Positions 23,657-35,790 of a stretch of DNA of 64,000 bases are shown here, piece by piece. The DNA is from Maea johnstoni (Eukaryota > Annelida > Polychaeta > Spionida > Magelonidae): positions 36,928,533 to 36,992,532 of the forward strand of contig OZ012690.1 in the NCBI GenBank assembly GCA_963942565.1. The letters run 5' to 3'. The notes beneath the pieces were generated by a model. It did not search any database and was not told the DNA's origin. It saw only the letters and a list, made by a program, of their open reading frames with translations. The translations under genes and the position numbers were made by a program. The first letter of the stretch is position 1. Each line of letters begins with the position of its first letter.

Positions 23657-23820
23657 TTAACCCATTCATACCTACTGTGGCTGAAAAGACTTGAATTATT
23701 TTTTGAGATGACTCTCTAATAAAAGTAATCTTTTGAAATATTTGATGGATATATGTTGAAAAAAAAATCAAAATCGACTGTTAGGCTTCAAATATTGTGT
23801 GAAATTATGCTTAACTTTGA
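23657..23820 (+). mobile_element. Family A miniature element, left end only (copy 3)
   Basis: It begins TTAACCCATTCATACC and is followed by AT-rich sequence typical of family A interiors (AAATATTTGATG). No right end is identifiable, so it is truncated or too diverged. Confidence 0.5.
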
Positions 23821-24274
23821 AGTTAATTTCATTATTCTCATAAGGCTCCAATCTAAGAAACTGCAATGGTAGAGGTACATGGCAGAACAGTGAACATTCC
23901 AGCAACATTTCTGTACCATTGAAAGTGTGCATGTAGACTGATTAGCATGTAGTAACTTTTCTCCACGCTTTTCTTCTCAGAGGACGAGTTCCGTTTCACA
24001 TTTCCTCCCCCACCCCATGACACCCCTCCAGATACTGAGTGAGTCAACAGCACCCTGCTGCACCCTACCAACAGCATACCCAGGAAGGGTGCTGCTGGGG
24101 CACCCACCCAGTGCAGGGGTGGAGGCGCTAGGCTGAACAACAGCTCGTTATTGTGAAACCCAACTCTGCTAGTAGGGTGAGTTGCGTTACAGCTGGCTGG
24201 TTATGCAAATGAGGCAGCATCCTTATCATGGGTCTTATCTCTCATTAAGCTGCCCACAGTAACTGACAACACCA

Positions 24275-24395
24275 CCACCACGCTGCTGCTGCTGCTGCTA
24301 CAGCACTGGGCACCCTGCTTGACCACTGGTCACTCAGTGGCAGCACTACTACTAGCACACACGCAAGGATGACCACTACTACTACTACAGGGTGA
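24275..24395. repeat. Trinucleotide-rich cluster (CAC, CTG, CTA)
   Basis: Short runs of ACC, CTG (about 7) and TAC/ACT triplets are interspersed over 120 bp. Confidence 0.8.
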
Positions 24396-24861
24396 TTGTA
24401 CGATGAGTACCCCACTTATGTTCTACTATCTGTACATACCCAATGACTAGTACAACTATCACCACAACAGGAAATCATCAAGATTACGCACAGGTTTTGA
24501 AGTACCTATAGGATTCTGCAGTGGATATACATAGGATACATTAAGTTTTACACAACTGGATGACAATACCATAACAGTGCTCTGGATTGTGTGGCTCTCA
24601 GGAACATGTAGAAACTCATACGGATCTACCTATTTACCAATAACTTGGATATATTACCATGGATAGACACAAATGGGGATATTCGCATTAACTGTTGTTT
24701 TTTCTCCCAGGATAATACTACACAAAGATAAATCATACTCATCACAGATGATTCTGGATTTATACTACCTTCCAACAAGTGGTAAGTTCAGAGGATATGA
24801 AATAAAAATCTTTTTGTGTATTGAAATATAACAGGATCTGGGTATGCTTCCATGCAATGCT

Positions 24862-25165
24862 GGTAAAAAAGGGTACTCTTAGATCCTTCTCACTTCCCTT
24901 TAAAAAGGGGTTGGGTTCATTTCTGATATATAATAAGGGGTACCCCCCATCTTTCTGGGGGATCCAGCTCCCTGCATCTGATTCATATTTTTTGTAGTGA
25001 AAAAAGGGGGTCCCCATTGGAAAATGGTCCAGTTAAAAAAGAGGGTTTGGTTGCCACATCCTTCATGACTCTGAGGCTAAACAACCCTCCATAAAAGGGG
25101 AGCCCCAACTCTGATCATCATATCCTACTCTAGTCTGCACGGTAAAAAAGGGGGCTTCCCATTCC
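24862..25165 (+). repeat. Array of A-run/G-run motifs
   Basis: A word of the form TAAAAAAGGGGGTNCCC recurs seven times (about 24866, 24901, 24933, 24998, 25034, 25094 and 25143), irregularly spaced 32-65 bp apart. Most copies end with CCC, forming a small GGGG..CCCC dyad. Confidence 0.6.
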
Positions 25166-25382
25166 AGAGCTGGCTTCTGTGCACGCATGTTGGCAGTGTT
25201 CAGCCAAGTTGTAATTAAGAAGGGGGAATTAAGGGGCTATTTGACAATCCCCCTCATTAGCTACTGGCGCTCTTATTGCAATTGCAACTTCATCAACAGC
25301 TATTAGAAATGGGGCATTCAGGATTGAAAGAGCAGGCACCAGTGATGCACATGTGTCAAGTCTAAGACCTCTCCTTGACACA

Positions 25383-25545
25383 TGGCCTTAAACCCATTAA
25401 ACATTTGAAGTTTTCACATGTTCTGACACATATGGCCATATCTTAATACCATCACAAACTCCTCTTCAAATATTTACATACATTGCCTTATTGAGTTATG
25501 TTCTGAATATGTGTATCCAAATAAAAGGCAATTGTTAAAACTATA
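25383..25545 (+). mobile_element. Subfamily A/B miniature element, partial
   Basis: It begins TTAAACCCATTAAACATTTG and continues TTTTCACATGTTCTGACAC, matching the TTAA-ATTC-TGGAGTGC-CACATGGTCTGACA order of subfamily B ends. The right end is lost against the AAT microsatellite. Confidence 0.45.
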
Positions 25546-25553
25546 ATAACAAT

Positions 25554-25554
<1 letters not shown>

Positions 25555-25591
<37 letters not shown>

Positions 25592-25691
25592 TAATAATAA
25601 TAATAATAATTATTAAATAGGATTTTTTGGCATCAGATTCATGAAGGATGAGGCAATAATAATAATAATGATAATAATAATAATAATAATA
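25555..25691. repeat. Two (AAT)n microsatellites
   Basis: AAT repeats at about 25555-25612 and 25656-25691 are separated by about 45 bp of unique sequence containing TTCATGAAGGATGAGG. Confidence 0.95.
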
Positions 25692-26006
25692 AACTATTTC
25701 ATGAGGGTAACACAGTCAAATACAGGATTTGATTTTCCCTGAGGCCCTCAAAAAACCTTATCAGTACTTCATTGAAAGTGAACTTGATTTCCTGGTACTA
25801 TTCACGCTGACACAATGACTGCTCATCTAATGAAGTTACTGGTCATCAAGGGGGTGTAAGATAACCACTGCTGAAATCTGTTACATATTACACCCCCATC
25901 TAACCCAGCATCCTCCCCCCACAGCCTCCCTGAGTGGTATAAACATATCACTATCATGTCCACTGAGAGGGGCCTTAGTCAAACAATCCCTCGCCTACCA
26001 ACATAA

Positions 26007-26545
26007 ATAAACCACATGCCCAAGGATCCCGCAACCCTGCCGATAAGGGTACGAATGAGACAAATTGGGTACAGAACAGAGCCCGAAGTTCTGAGTTTCA
26101 CTGAATACCGCTATCTCTGGAATCACAATGGATGATAAGGGATTGAGAGCACAAATTGAATACAGAACAGAGCCCTTAATTCGGAATACATGGAAATGCA
26201 GCAGAAGTTTTGCTGGTATGTGAAATGGCCAGTTACAGTTATAGGTAAATAAACCACATGCTCTTGAAGGACCTGTGGAATCAGATTGAGGGTACACATA
26301 GGATGGACACATTGGATACAGGACATAGCTTGTAGTTCCTCACATTGTCACAACTGTTTATCTGGAATTTAAATTGCAAGTTTATGGTTTTCCGTATATG
26401 AACCACATGCTCAAGGGTCTTTGACTCTCTGAAATCACGATGGGTGATAAGGGATTGGGAACACAAATTGGCAACAGGAGAGAATCTGTAATTCCGAATG
26501 TCTGTGAATGCTGCGACAGTTTAGCTGGAATGTGAACCACCAGGT
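26007..26545. repeat. Decayed tandem repeat, three to four units
   Basis: AACCACATGC.C(A)AGG, AATCAC(A/G)ATGG.TGATAAGGGATTG, ACAAATTGG.(T)ACAG and TTTGCTGG(A/T)ATGTGAA recur in order through this block, with units of roughly 140-150 bp. The overlapping minus-strand frames here are by-products of the repeat. Confidence 0.7.
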
Positions 26546-28473
26546 CACAAGTTCCCTGTCTGCTGGGCACCAGTTCCATTTTCCCAGTCCTTGTCCTCAT
26601 CCATGTCGTAAACATGCATCTGTCATGATGTCACAGCAGCGAGGAGGCCAACAGATGCCTGGACAGGCTTTTACGACCCGTTTGCCCTTCATTTAGGTTC
26701 AGCGAGGTTTAGTGGTCCACAAAACTTCAAATACTTCCAGATTTTCCTAATTTTTTTTTTAGTGAAGTCATACAATGAAAACATTTTAACGATTCAAGAA
26801 CGATATATCATCAAAGGAAATGACATATCTTCTGTTAAAACCTTATATTTCATGAATATGAGTATCAATGTCACAGTTTGAAATTTAACCTGCGTGACCT
26901 GAGTATGGCAGGCCAGTCACTTTCAATAACAGGACCAGTGCGAGACACAGAGCGGGGAGTTCTTGTCTTACAGGGTCTCACAATAACACTAGTCCAGAAT
27001 ATGACTAACATTTGCCAATACTCTGACTTGTATAAAATATATACTGTTCAGTTTCAAGAGTGAGATCTTAGCATACTATTAGACTCAAAATGATAATACA
27101 TGTGGGTATTACCGGGCTACACATGTCTATAGATCTTTTCTAAACACATGTTCATGTTTTATTCCTGAAGAAGGCAGATGGTTTTAAGTGTACCATGTTA
27201 ATGAGAAACATGATTTCTTAGAAAAAAACATAAATGAATTATTAAAAAATATAATTAGATGTGACTTTCATTGGCAATAAACTATTTCATCATTTTTTGC
27301 CAAGACAAAGAATTTTGGAAACTAATAAGGTGGGTTTGGATATCACTCTCTCTGTGAATAGATATGTCATAGCACCCCAGTATTAAAGCACCCCATGGCA
27401 AAGGGTATGATTGAGTGGATGAACCTGGGTAGGCTGAGAGGGTGTGGGGTTGTGGTACATAGCATCACGTCAAGTACCCATCTGTTATATACTGGAGTGC
27501 CCTGCTAGGGTGGTCAGCATCAGTCAGTGGTCAAGATACTCCCTGAGAAATGGGGCCTGTTTATTTTCATACCCCAAACCTGGTCAGTTAAGCTTATTTG
27601 CATAAAGGGCTTGTAAACATATAGCGGAGGAATTTGCATATGAACATGTAAATATTTAATTGAGGTCACTTTGCAGAATGTTAACATTGAACTGGGGACC
27701 GTGATATGTGAACCCACTAGATAAGCAGCCATAGTGGGGTAGAGTTAGTATCTTTATTGCATTGTAGAGATAATTTATTGTCATGCTGAATATAAATTTC
27801 AGCTCTGATGGGCATGGAAACACATGTATGTATATTTCTAACTTTGCAGTGGCAGCAGATAAGTTTTATATCAGCAGAGACAGGGTTAATCATATGTCAT
27901 GCCACCTTTTGGCTTCTGATGGAACCACATTTTTGGTTGGTAAACTAAGAGGGGGAAGGATAACTTATAACTTGTCAGGGATGGATAGGAACCTAGTCAG
28001 GAGAACACAAAGAAATAATACACCAAACAGATTTTCCAAAATCAACTTTCACACCTTAAACTCATATTTCTGTATTTCTCCATGCTAAAATTTTAAACTT
28101 TCAGTAAAAAGAAGAATGCATGTGATTCATTTTGACTTAGTTTATGAAGTCATTCTTGGAAAATAGTCTCAAGGATGAGCAAAACATAATAGAAAAATAT
28201 GTTTAGCAAAAACATTTTTTTTACCATTCTCACAACACTAATTAGAGATAAAATTTCTCTTTGTCAATCTCCCTAAGTAATGGTACTGTACCGTCTTGGG
28301 TAGGGTATTTAGGGGTGCCAGTTGTGATGAACCCCACAATTGGTACCCATCTGTGCTGGCAGCTATGTGGGTACACAGCAAATTGGAATTAGGCCAAAAC
28401 TTTCCCATGAAGCACCCAAACCCTCATAGTGGGGTACAAAGGATGTAATTAGGAGGATTCAACATTGGGGTAT
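26546..28473. other. Non-coding stretch, one hairpin
   Basis: Around 28313-28350, GGGTGCCAGTTGTG pairs imperfectly with CCACAATTGGTACCC. Otherwise I see nothing supportable. Confidence 0.5.
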
Positions 28474-28493
28474 GGGGGGGGGGGGGGGGGGGG
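28474..28493 (+). repeat. Poly(G) run of 20
   Basis: Twenty consecutive G in an AT-rich setting, preceded by TAT. Confidence 0.97.
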
Positions 28494-30385
28494 CAGAGAT
28501 ACACTTGGGGGGTATTGTGATAAAATGGGGTGTCAAGGGATGCCTAGTTGTAGGGTGCAGTGCAAACCCCACAGTGAAGGGTGGCACTCCAGTAACCCCC
28601 ACTGTTCTACAAAGCCACATATGGGGGTAGTGCTCAAAAAAATACATCCTTCATTTTTTTCCAATTCATTGATATAGGATGGAGTTGACCTTTACAGAAA
28701 AAGTGGATCAGTCAAATAATCTTTTAAATAGAAAACAAGTACGGATTCCTCACATAACTTTAAAATATCCTTAAAAAATTTAATTTTAAGTAATCTGCAC
28801 ATGAGAAAAATGTTTCTCTGAAAAACTTAAATCTCAGAAGAGATTTAAAAGCGGCATCACACAAATCAATATGATAAAATAAAAATCCAGTTACTATTAT
28901 GAATTCTACAGCTTAAGCACTGAAATTAGTAGTGAGGGGTTTTATCAAAGTTATATTGACCAGTCATAAAACAATCATTTATCCTTTCAAAAATCCTAAC
29001 CTATTGGGCAGTCAACTAAGAGAGGATTGAACCAGACCACATTTGTCAATGAAATGTCAAGGAAATGTCTACGCATGAAAGGGTTAATTGAAAATGGCAT
29101 CCCGAAAATCAATCATGATGCGTGAAAGGGTTAATTGAAAATGGCATCCCAAAAATCAATCATGATGCAATATTAATCTGATCATTCAGCAATGTTTTTC
29201 AGTAACAGAAGAGGTGTAGTGAACACAATCCATACTCGCTGCTAACAGCTACAGTCTCGGCATATGAAACAACACAAAGCAAACTCCTTATTACTTATTC
29301 ACGTAATATTTGAAGGAAGGGCATGTGATATTTCCATGAGTCATTTTTGCCTGAGTCTGCAAAGCAAATTTGAATGTTGTGCAATAACCACATCAAGTAT
29401 CTGACATTTCAGTATTAATTTCTCCTTTAGCACCTGCTGACAGACAAGACAGATTAGGACAGATAACTTCCATGTCAGCTGTCATAGTAAATTAGTCAAA
29501 GATCTGTTTCATTAGATTCTTAAATCCAATACCCAGTAGGGAAATGATATAGTTGCCCAGTGGTCTGAGGCAACTTGAGATAACTTTGAACAACCTTAGT
29601 TTAAGTTGAGTGGCCCAAAGTGCCAAAGGAAATATGTAGACAAAACCTCAACACAAAATAAGTGATTGAAAATGAATTGTGAAATTGGAAACTTGACAAA
29701 CATTAGAATTTGTGTAATCGGCAAAACTAGATAATAGGGCTTTTAAAGCCTGGGAAGAAGTAGCCACATTGGGCTACTGAAATATTTAGGGAATCCTAAG
29801 TAAAACATATAATAAATCCATATGTCGGCTACTGATCCTAATGGTGTGGTAACTACTAAATCCTACATAGGCTACTGGAATCTTTTGGAACTGTTGAGCC
29901 CTGGGCCACTGAAACGTTGTCAGAACCAACAAACTTCCAGTGTGGTAACTCCCCTGTCAAGTGTCATAGTTAATTAGTCAACAATCTCTTCCCCCATTCT
30001 CCTATCCAATACCATTACACAGTCCCTTACATGGCCAGCCCAAATTGTACCATAAAACCCATCAAACTGCCATAACACATCATAACCATTGTCTGCGGCT
30101 CCAGTGGGCCATTCAAGACCACTGACCACAAGAACTAGCCACTGGTCATCGGTCAATTGACCAGTGATGATAGTCATTAGGGACAGCCTTTTCAACCTAA
30201 GTGCCAAGCCGACTTAACTTTACAATCATGCAAATACCCATAAATGGGGAATTCATGGGAAATATTGAACATAAGCTTCAGGAAGTTGTAATATGGAAAT
30301 CAACTTCGTTTCTGCATTTATTTTTAGATTGGATATTAACACCTTCAATGGTAATCATGCAAATATTTTCATTTTAAAATCTTGC
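28494..30385. other. Non-coding stretch with one short tandem duplication
   Basis: Apart from the 47-bp duplication at 29085 there is no supportable gene or element. The 77-aa minus-strand frame at 29974-30207 has no recognisable features. Confidence 0.55.
29070..29168 (+). repeat. 47-bp tandem duplication at a family A end
   Basis: GGGTTAATTGAAAATGGCAT and the rest of the unit are repeated with one difference (CCCGAAAATC against CCCAAAAATC). Each copy starts with the ATGAAAGGGTTAA-like end seen in family A elements. Confidence 0.85.
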
Positions 30386-30610
30386 AAGCCATTCATGCCT
30401 GCAGCAGCCGGAAATGGCTTAGCCATTTTCATGACACTTATTTAACTAGGTTATTTAGCATAACTTCACAAGATATTTGCAGAGGACTTGTTGGTTGAGC
30501 AATTTTGATTAACATTTCCCTTGCAAATGTCATCCAAAAGGTACTTTTGTAAGAGAGACATCATTAAATCAATCTGGGATTTTTTGGATACTACAGGCAT
30601 GAATGGGTTA
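30386..30610. mobile_element. Family A miniature element, copy 4 (about 225 bp)
   Basis: It starts CCATTCATGCCTGCAGCAG and ends CAGGCATGAATGGGTTA. The interior has the recurring ATTAACATTTCCCTTGCAAATG and AAAAGGTAC phrases of the family. The left TTAA is degraded. Confidence 0.7.
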
Positions 30611-31656
30611 TACAGGAAGTTTGAATCTGTTGTGATATCGCCATGGTGAACTGTCAGCCTGTCACTACTCGGCAGCCATCTTGTGATGGATGACCTTGCT
30701 CTAATCTAAAGTTACATCATTAATTTAATGAGCTCCATAACTGATAAACCAACAGAAATTTTGAAACTTGTAAGCTGATGTAAAATAGCTCCTATTATGT
30801 AATGGGTCACAGAAATTCTGCCCATAATCAATTTCTTGTAAAATTGATGATTTTAGAATGTCTTGCTTGATTATTCTTAAGTGAATGGTAGGATTGTATA
30901 TACTGAATTTGAGTAGAAGATAGTGGGTTGGGTTACAGGAATATTATTGCCTAAATCGATGAAATAAAAATACAATTTTCAAAAATCATTTTTTTCTGGC
31001 AGTTAAATACCTTTACCAGGAAAACAAAGTGTTGTTCTTCCCTAGATGAGTCTAACAAAATCCTCAATAAGTACTCTTCAAATATAACTTGATGAATAAT
31101 CAATACAAATGTTCAAAATTGTCAGACCATGTGTGCACTCTAGATCCAAAAAGGTTAAATCATCTAATCTACTTGTAGAAGATCATCATTTTATCAGTGC
31201 CTGATCAAGTGCTATAGACTGTAGCATAACTACATTTCCTGATCAAACACCTTAAGACTTTATCTGTAGACACTCTTAAAGCTTATGTATATAATACGAG
31301 CCACTCCACAATGCAACTCCCACAGCTTTAAGAAAATCTCCATTTAAAGCAGCCCTTATTCAGGATTATAACTGATTTGAGGATTATAATTGAATTTCTC
31401 TATGACAATACTGAAGATGGTCCTTGGTACTTCTAGGATAAACTTAAGTACCTTTAACCTTTTTCCCATGCCACTTAAATTGAACCTTGACAATAGTAGA
31501 TAAATATGCAAAGTATTCAGAAATTTCCACTTCGACTTTTGAATCTTGGCCTACATACAGTATTACTTAAGAATTTTCAAACATCAATTCGAAAATCAAG
31601 AGCATGGTTCTTCCTCTTAAGCTATCACTTCTTTCACTAGGACGACTACAATATGG
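30611..31656. other. Non-coding stretch, one miniature-element end
   Basis: At 31116-31158, GTCAGACCATGTGTGCACTC...GGTTAA is a subfamily B right end, including the terminal TTAA. The left end was not located. Confidence 0.5.
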
Positions 31657-31853
31657 TTTAAGGCATTCATGTCTGAACTCCTAAGTGCCAAAATAGATTA
31701 TTTCAAACTATTATGCAAACTATTTGAAGCGATCTTTCAACAGAAGTCAATCTACAAATTCCAATCAAATTAATTTCTGTACCATTCTCAATTTTAAAAG
31801 TGTCATAGATCCAAAAGAGACATCTTCGTAAGACTTAGGCACGAATGAGTTAA
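31657..31853. mobile_element. Family A miniature element, copy 5 (197 bp)
   Basis: It starts TTTAAGGCATTCATGTCTG and ends TTAGGCACGAATGAGTTAA. The interior is AT-rich and non-coding. Confidence 0.6.
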
Positions 31854-32924
31854 CCCTCTTCAAACGTCCCTGGAGTCATAGCGGCCCTCTTGAACATACC
31901 CACAATGATCTGTCCCTATTCAACAGTTACTGGCTGTATTTTTAGTTGTAATCCCTAGACTTGCCGATTGCTGGCCTGGGAAAAGCTGGCTCCAAGGAGC
32001 CCTATTGTTAGGCTAGAATTCACAATAAGGCTTTTCTTAATAATCCCATTTCGGGAAGTGGACTGTTATCTAGTACCTAAGTGGTGTTCAGTCTTTCTTG
32101 CTAAATTATGTTGTGATAAGGGTTAAAGTGACCATTTTTAGCCAATGCTTACAACAAATCAGTGCATGTACCAATAATCTTATTGACCCAGTAAGTGTTC
32201 CCTTTGTGACTCTAGCATCAAGCATAAAAACACAATATATTTCAAAGAGAGTTGTAGATAATGTTATGATGATACTACTTAAATTATCTTTCAAATTTTG
32301 CTTTGATATGGAATATTTTCTTAAAATAGTCTAGCCATTTTGTGCTGCTATAGGCATGTGCGTTTTCCCATTCATACCCAGATATGATAATCATGATGAA
32401 TTCAAAGTAATATTTGAGAAAAAGTGTTTCCTCTGCAAATTTTGACTATCTATCAAATTACTTAATACATTTCAGTTGTTTTTTGAGATATCATTGAATT
32501 TCTCCAAGGGAATTTATTAAGTTGCATCCTCTCATATGTACATATATCTGACCAAACATTGCTGACTTTTGCCATTGTTCATCAAGGCAGCAACCCTGAG
32601 ATCATTGTTCATCAGGAAAGTACCCCTGAATCTGCCGTGCCCTTTCTGTGGGAAAATCTCCATCTCAATCAGAGACCTTGTCTGGAGTTGTTGCCTATCA
32701 ATCTTAAGAGTCAGTGTGACAGCTGATATGATGGACAACCCGTCAATGTGGAGCGCCCCAGATAAGATAGTGCCTAAATACTTAACTCCCCCCTCACAGG
32801 AGGCCCAGCTAGGGGCAGGGCTGGCGAGAGGGTGGGTGGTAGGGCTGGATGAAAACTGAGTGGCATATTCTTACTGATACAGCAAGGAGTTGTGGGGTTA
32901 AAAGATGATGATATCACCACTGCT
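31854..32924. other. Non-coding stretch
   Basis: It contains a lone family A end at 32360 (CCCATTCATACCCAG). The opposed frames around 32530-32860 are antiparallel shadows with no support. Confidence 0.5.
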
Positions 32925-32973
32925 ATGTACTGCTACTACAGCTACTACTACTAAGAACTACTTCTACTACTAC

Positions 32974-33021
<48 letters not shown>

Positions 33022-33035
33022 AACTACTACTGCTA

Positions 33036-33067
<32 letters not shown>

Positions 33068-33077
33068 GCTGCTTCTT

Positions 33078-33154
<77 letters not shown>

Positions 33155-33175
33155 GCTGCTACTACTACCACCACT
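32925..33175 (+). repeat. (CTA/CTG)n trinucleotide array
   Basis: About 250 bp of CTA triplets with blocks of CTG and CTT. The long poly-Val/poly-Ala frame on the minus strand is an artefact of this repeat. Confidence 0.97.
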
Positions 33176-33605
33176 AGAAATAGTGACAATAATTTGGCAT
33201 TTGATATTGTAGTAATGTTAAAATGTGCATAGGGAATATCAAAGTCAATAGACTGATAAAAATAGTCCAAATATATAAAACTTTTACTAAAAATGCAATA
33301 TTTTCAATTGGGGTTTAAGTACCCTTCAAATTCCTCCCTGGGTGGAATTGGTTCAGAATTTTGATTAGCTTTCTCAGATCCTCTGGCAGCTGCTGACCTG
33401 TCCTATGAGAGGGGTCATTATCACATCCCTCCCATGTTTATCAACTGATTTCATGCAATTTGCTCTAACAAAGGAGGCCTGTTAGCAATATTATCAAAGA
33501 GGGGAAGATAAACTTCCTCTTTGCAGCACAAAGCCCATTCAGCTTGGAACAGTGCTTTCCCAAGTTCCTATACAGTGACTTCAACTGACCATGTATAGCA
33601 TACTA

Positions 33606-33735
33606 GACCCATTTATGCTCAAGTTCCTGCAGAAATTGGCATCCGGATGTACGATACTCATGTCATAATGGACAAAGAATGATATTACAAAATATTTGAG
33701 GGATTGTGGGTAGTGTTCTGCAGGAAAGGCAAGTA
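33606..33735 (+). mobile_element. Family A miniature element, left part
   Basis: ACCCATTTATGCTCAAGTTCCTGCAGAAATTGGCATC parallels the start of the copy at 11307, and GGTAGTGTTCTG matches its interior. The right end is missing. Confidence 0.5.
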
Positions 33736-33784
33736 GACAGCTCAAAAGAGAGGGTACATCTGAGTGTGTGCCCTGTTCATACTT

Positions 33785-34130
33785 AATAGTCCATTAGCAT
33801 TTCCAATGCCTTGCTAGACATCTTAGAGGGACTCAGGCTCCGAACTAAAGATTGGCAATGGAGCATGCTGTCTGTTGGTAGAGGAACCTCCCCCAATCCA
33901 CCCCCCCCCCCCCCCCCAAAAAAAAACACCCCCCCCAAAAAAACAAACTTAATCAGCCTGTATAGTAAAGACAACTCAAAGGATATGATGATATCCTTAA
34001 AGTATCGGTCATTTTCACTCTTTGTGATTAATCTGACTATAAGCATTTCCAAGGCATTGCCAGACAGCTTCCAGGCCGTGGCTCCAGGATTCTAGCCAGG
34101 ACTGTAGATTGGCACTGGAGCATGCTGTAC
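33785..34130 (+). repeat. Two diverged direct repeats around a poly(C) tract
   Basis: AGCATTTCCAA.GC.TTGC.AGACA and AGATTGGCA.TGGAGCATGCTGT occur at 33795-33872 and 34043-34121. Between them lies a run of 17 C (33901-33917) followed by mixed A and C runs. Confidence 0.75.
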
Positions 34131-34967
34131 ACTGTGATAGATTCGTGCCCTGGGGTTGTTTGTACGGTCAGCGAGGAAAAAGGTATAATCAGCCATTAGC
34201 AAGTGCTGATTGGACGGAGTGGATCTTACCTAAGCAGCTTCGCATCAATTAACTTCTTCCCATATCTACTTTCAAAACTGACAAGCACTACTCCGCCCTG
34301 AGGGCCTGCCAAGAGCCAGCCATGAGAAAAAGGGGGTGCAGGAAAGGATGTGAGAGGGGGAAACTTTGGGGGGTAGTTAAGGGGAACAAGGGAGATCTGG
34401 CCCTATATGTTATCAAGTTGTGGTGACAAAAGAAAGAGTATAGGAGGGGTATAGTAGGGGGAAGATAGAACTGGGAACACAAACAAGTCTGTCCTGAGGG
34501 GTGAGAAATAGAGTGGGGGATGTGGATTCTGAGAGAAAATATGAAAGCCAAGAATTGCAGGGATACCCAGAATGCCGGTTGATATTTACACGTAGATTTA
34601 AAAAAAAATCCTTTAAAGCAAATTGTAACTGCAACCCCTGCAGCCCCCAATAGCTGAGAAAATCTCAATATTAATAGGGGTAGGGGCTTAAGTATAAGAT
34701 TTCGGTTGATGCCGAATGTAGGTGTAATCATTGATTTTTCTAGCATAAGGTAATATATTTAATATCATGATGATGCCTGATAGCTAAGCTTGCCTTGCCC
34801 GGGCAGGTCTCATTTGCCCATAATGAGAGTTCAGTGAGGAACAGTAGCCGTTTCAGTGAGATGAAACTAATATGCAGCATCACGCCCTGCGTGTCCTGTG
34901 GGAACGGGTGCAGGGAGGGGGTACCAGGGTGCTGACATACCCATATCTCCTCATTACCACGCATTGG
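34131..34967. other. Non-coding stretch, purine-rich on the + strand
   Basis: 34300-34560 is G- and A-rich (GGGGG and AGGA words). The 152-aa minus-strand frame there has low-complexity, Ser/Pro/Phe-rich content and no recognisable domain, so I do not call it a gene. Confidence 0.5.
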
Positions 34968-35143
34968 GTAATACCCAATCTACCATCAGCAACCCATGGC
35001 AGGCACAGACCCTGAATGAATGTGGAACCCCAGATAACCGTCAGCACCCTTCTTATACCCAATCTACCATCAGCAACCCAAGTCAGGCATAGACCATGTA
35101 GATAGAACATTGAATAATCATCAGCACCCTACTTATACCCATT
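34968..35143 (+). repeat. Two-copy tandem repeat, about 83 bp
   Basis: ACCCAATCTACCATCAGCAA and GTCAGGCA(C/T)AGACC.TG recur, with CAGCACCCT.CTTATACCCA at each unit junction. Confidence 0.85.
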
Positions 35144-35454
35144 ATAACCCTCCTTAATTGAATTTCCTGTTCCTTTTCCTGATTAAAATGCTCTTTTAAG
35201 GACATACATAGATTTTGAAGAGAAAGGGAAGATTAGGTGGGGCTTTCCTATGGGTCAAATGGGCGAATATTTCCTTTGATTTAAGTGGTTTTTTTTGTAT
35301 ATAACATGTTCATGTTTTATCTGTCAATTTGACAAATTAAAACAGTTGGGAGTAGGTGATAATATATATGTGAGACTTTGAATAAGCACAGTGGAGCAAA
35401 AGAGAAATCTTAGAGCCCAATATCCAGTTTAATGCTTTTTGGTAGTGGGCAATA

Positions 35455-35790
35455 ACCACTTATCATGAACAACAAAACACTCAAGATTCCATGTATCATA
35501 TCATTAATTTGATATGACATCTATTCCAAAACATTATATTGCCTCATTAGCTATTTCTCTACCCCCAAGCTTAAAACAATATACCCCCGGACCCCAGTTC
35601 TATTCTACCCCTAAAGCATAGAACATAACTACAAAACACTCAAAGTTCCATGTATCATTTCATTAATCTGATATGACATCTATTCCAAAACATTATATTG
35701 CCTCATTAGCTATTTCTCTACCCCCAAGCTTAAAACAACATACCCCCAGTTCTCCTCTACCCCTACAGCATAGAACAACACCCAAAGCTA
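35455..35790 (+). repeat. 159-bp tandem repeat, about two copies
   Basis: A block starting AACAAAACACTCAAGATTCC and containing CTCATTAGCTATTTCTCTAC recurs 159 bp downstream with few changes. A partial unit (CCAGTTCT..TCTACCCCTA.AGCATAGAACA) closes each copy. Confidence 0.9.

Noticed and set aside
32923-33270. 115-aa poly-Val/poly-Ala frame
   Set aside because: Translation of the CTA/CTG trinucleotide array.
34288-34746. 152-aa minus-strand frame as a possible exon
   Set aside because: Composition is driven by a purine-rich + strand tract, with no recognisable domain or flanking splice logic.
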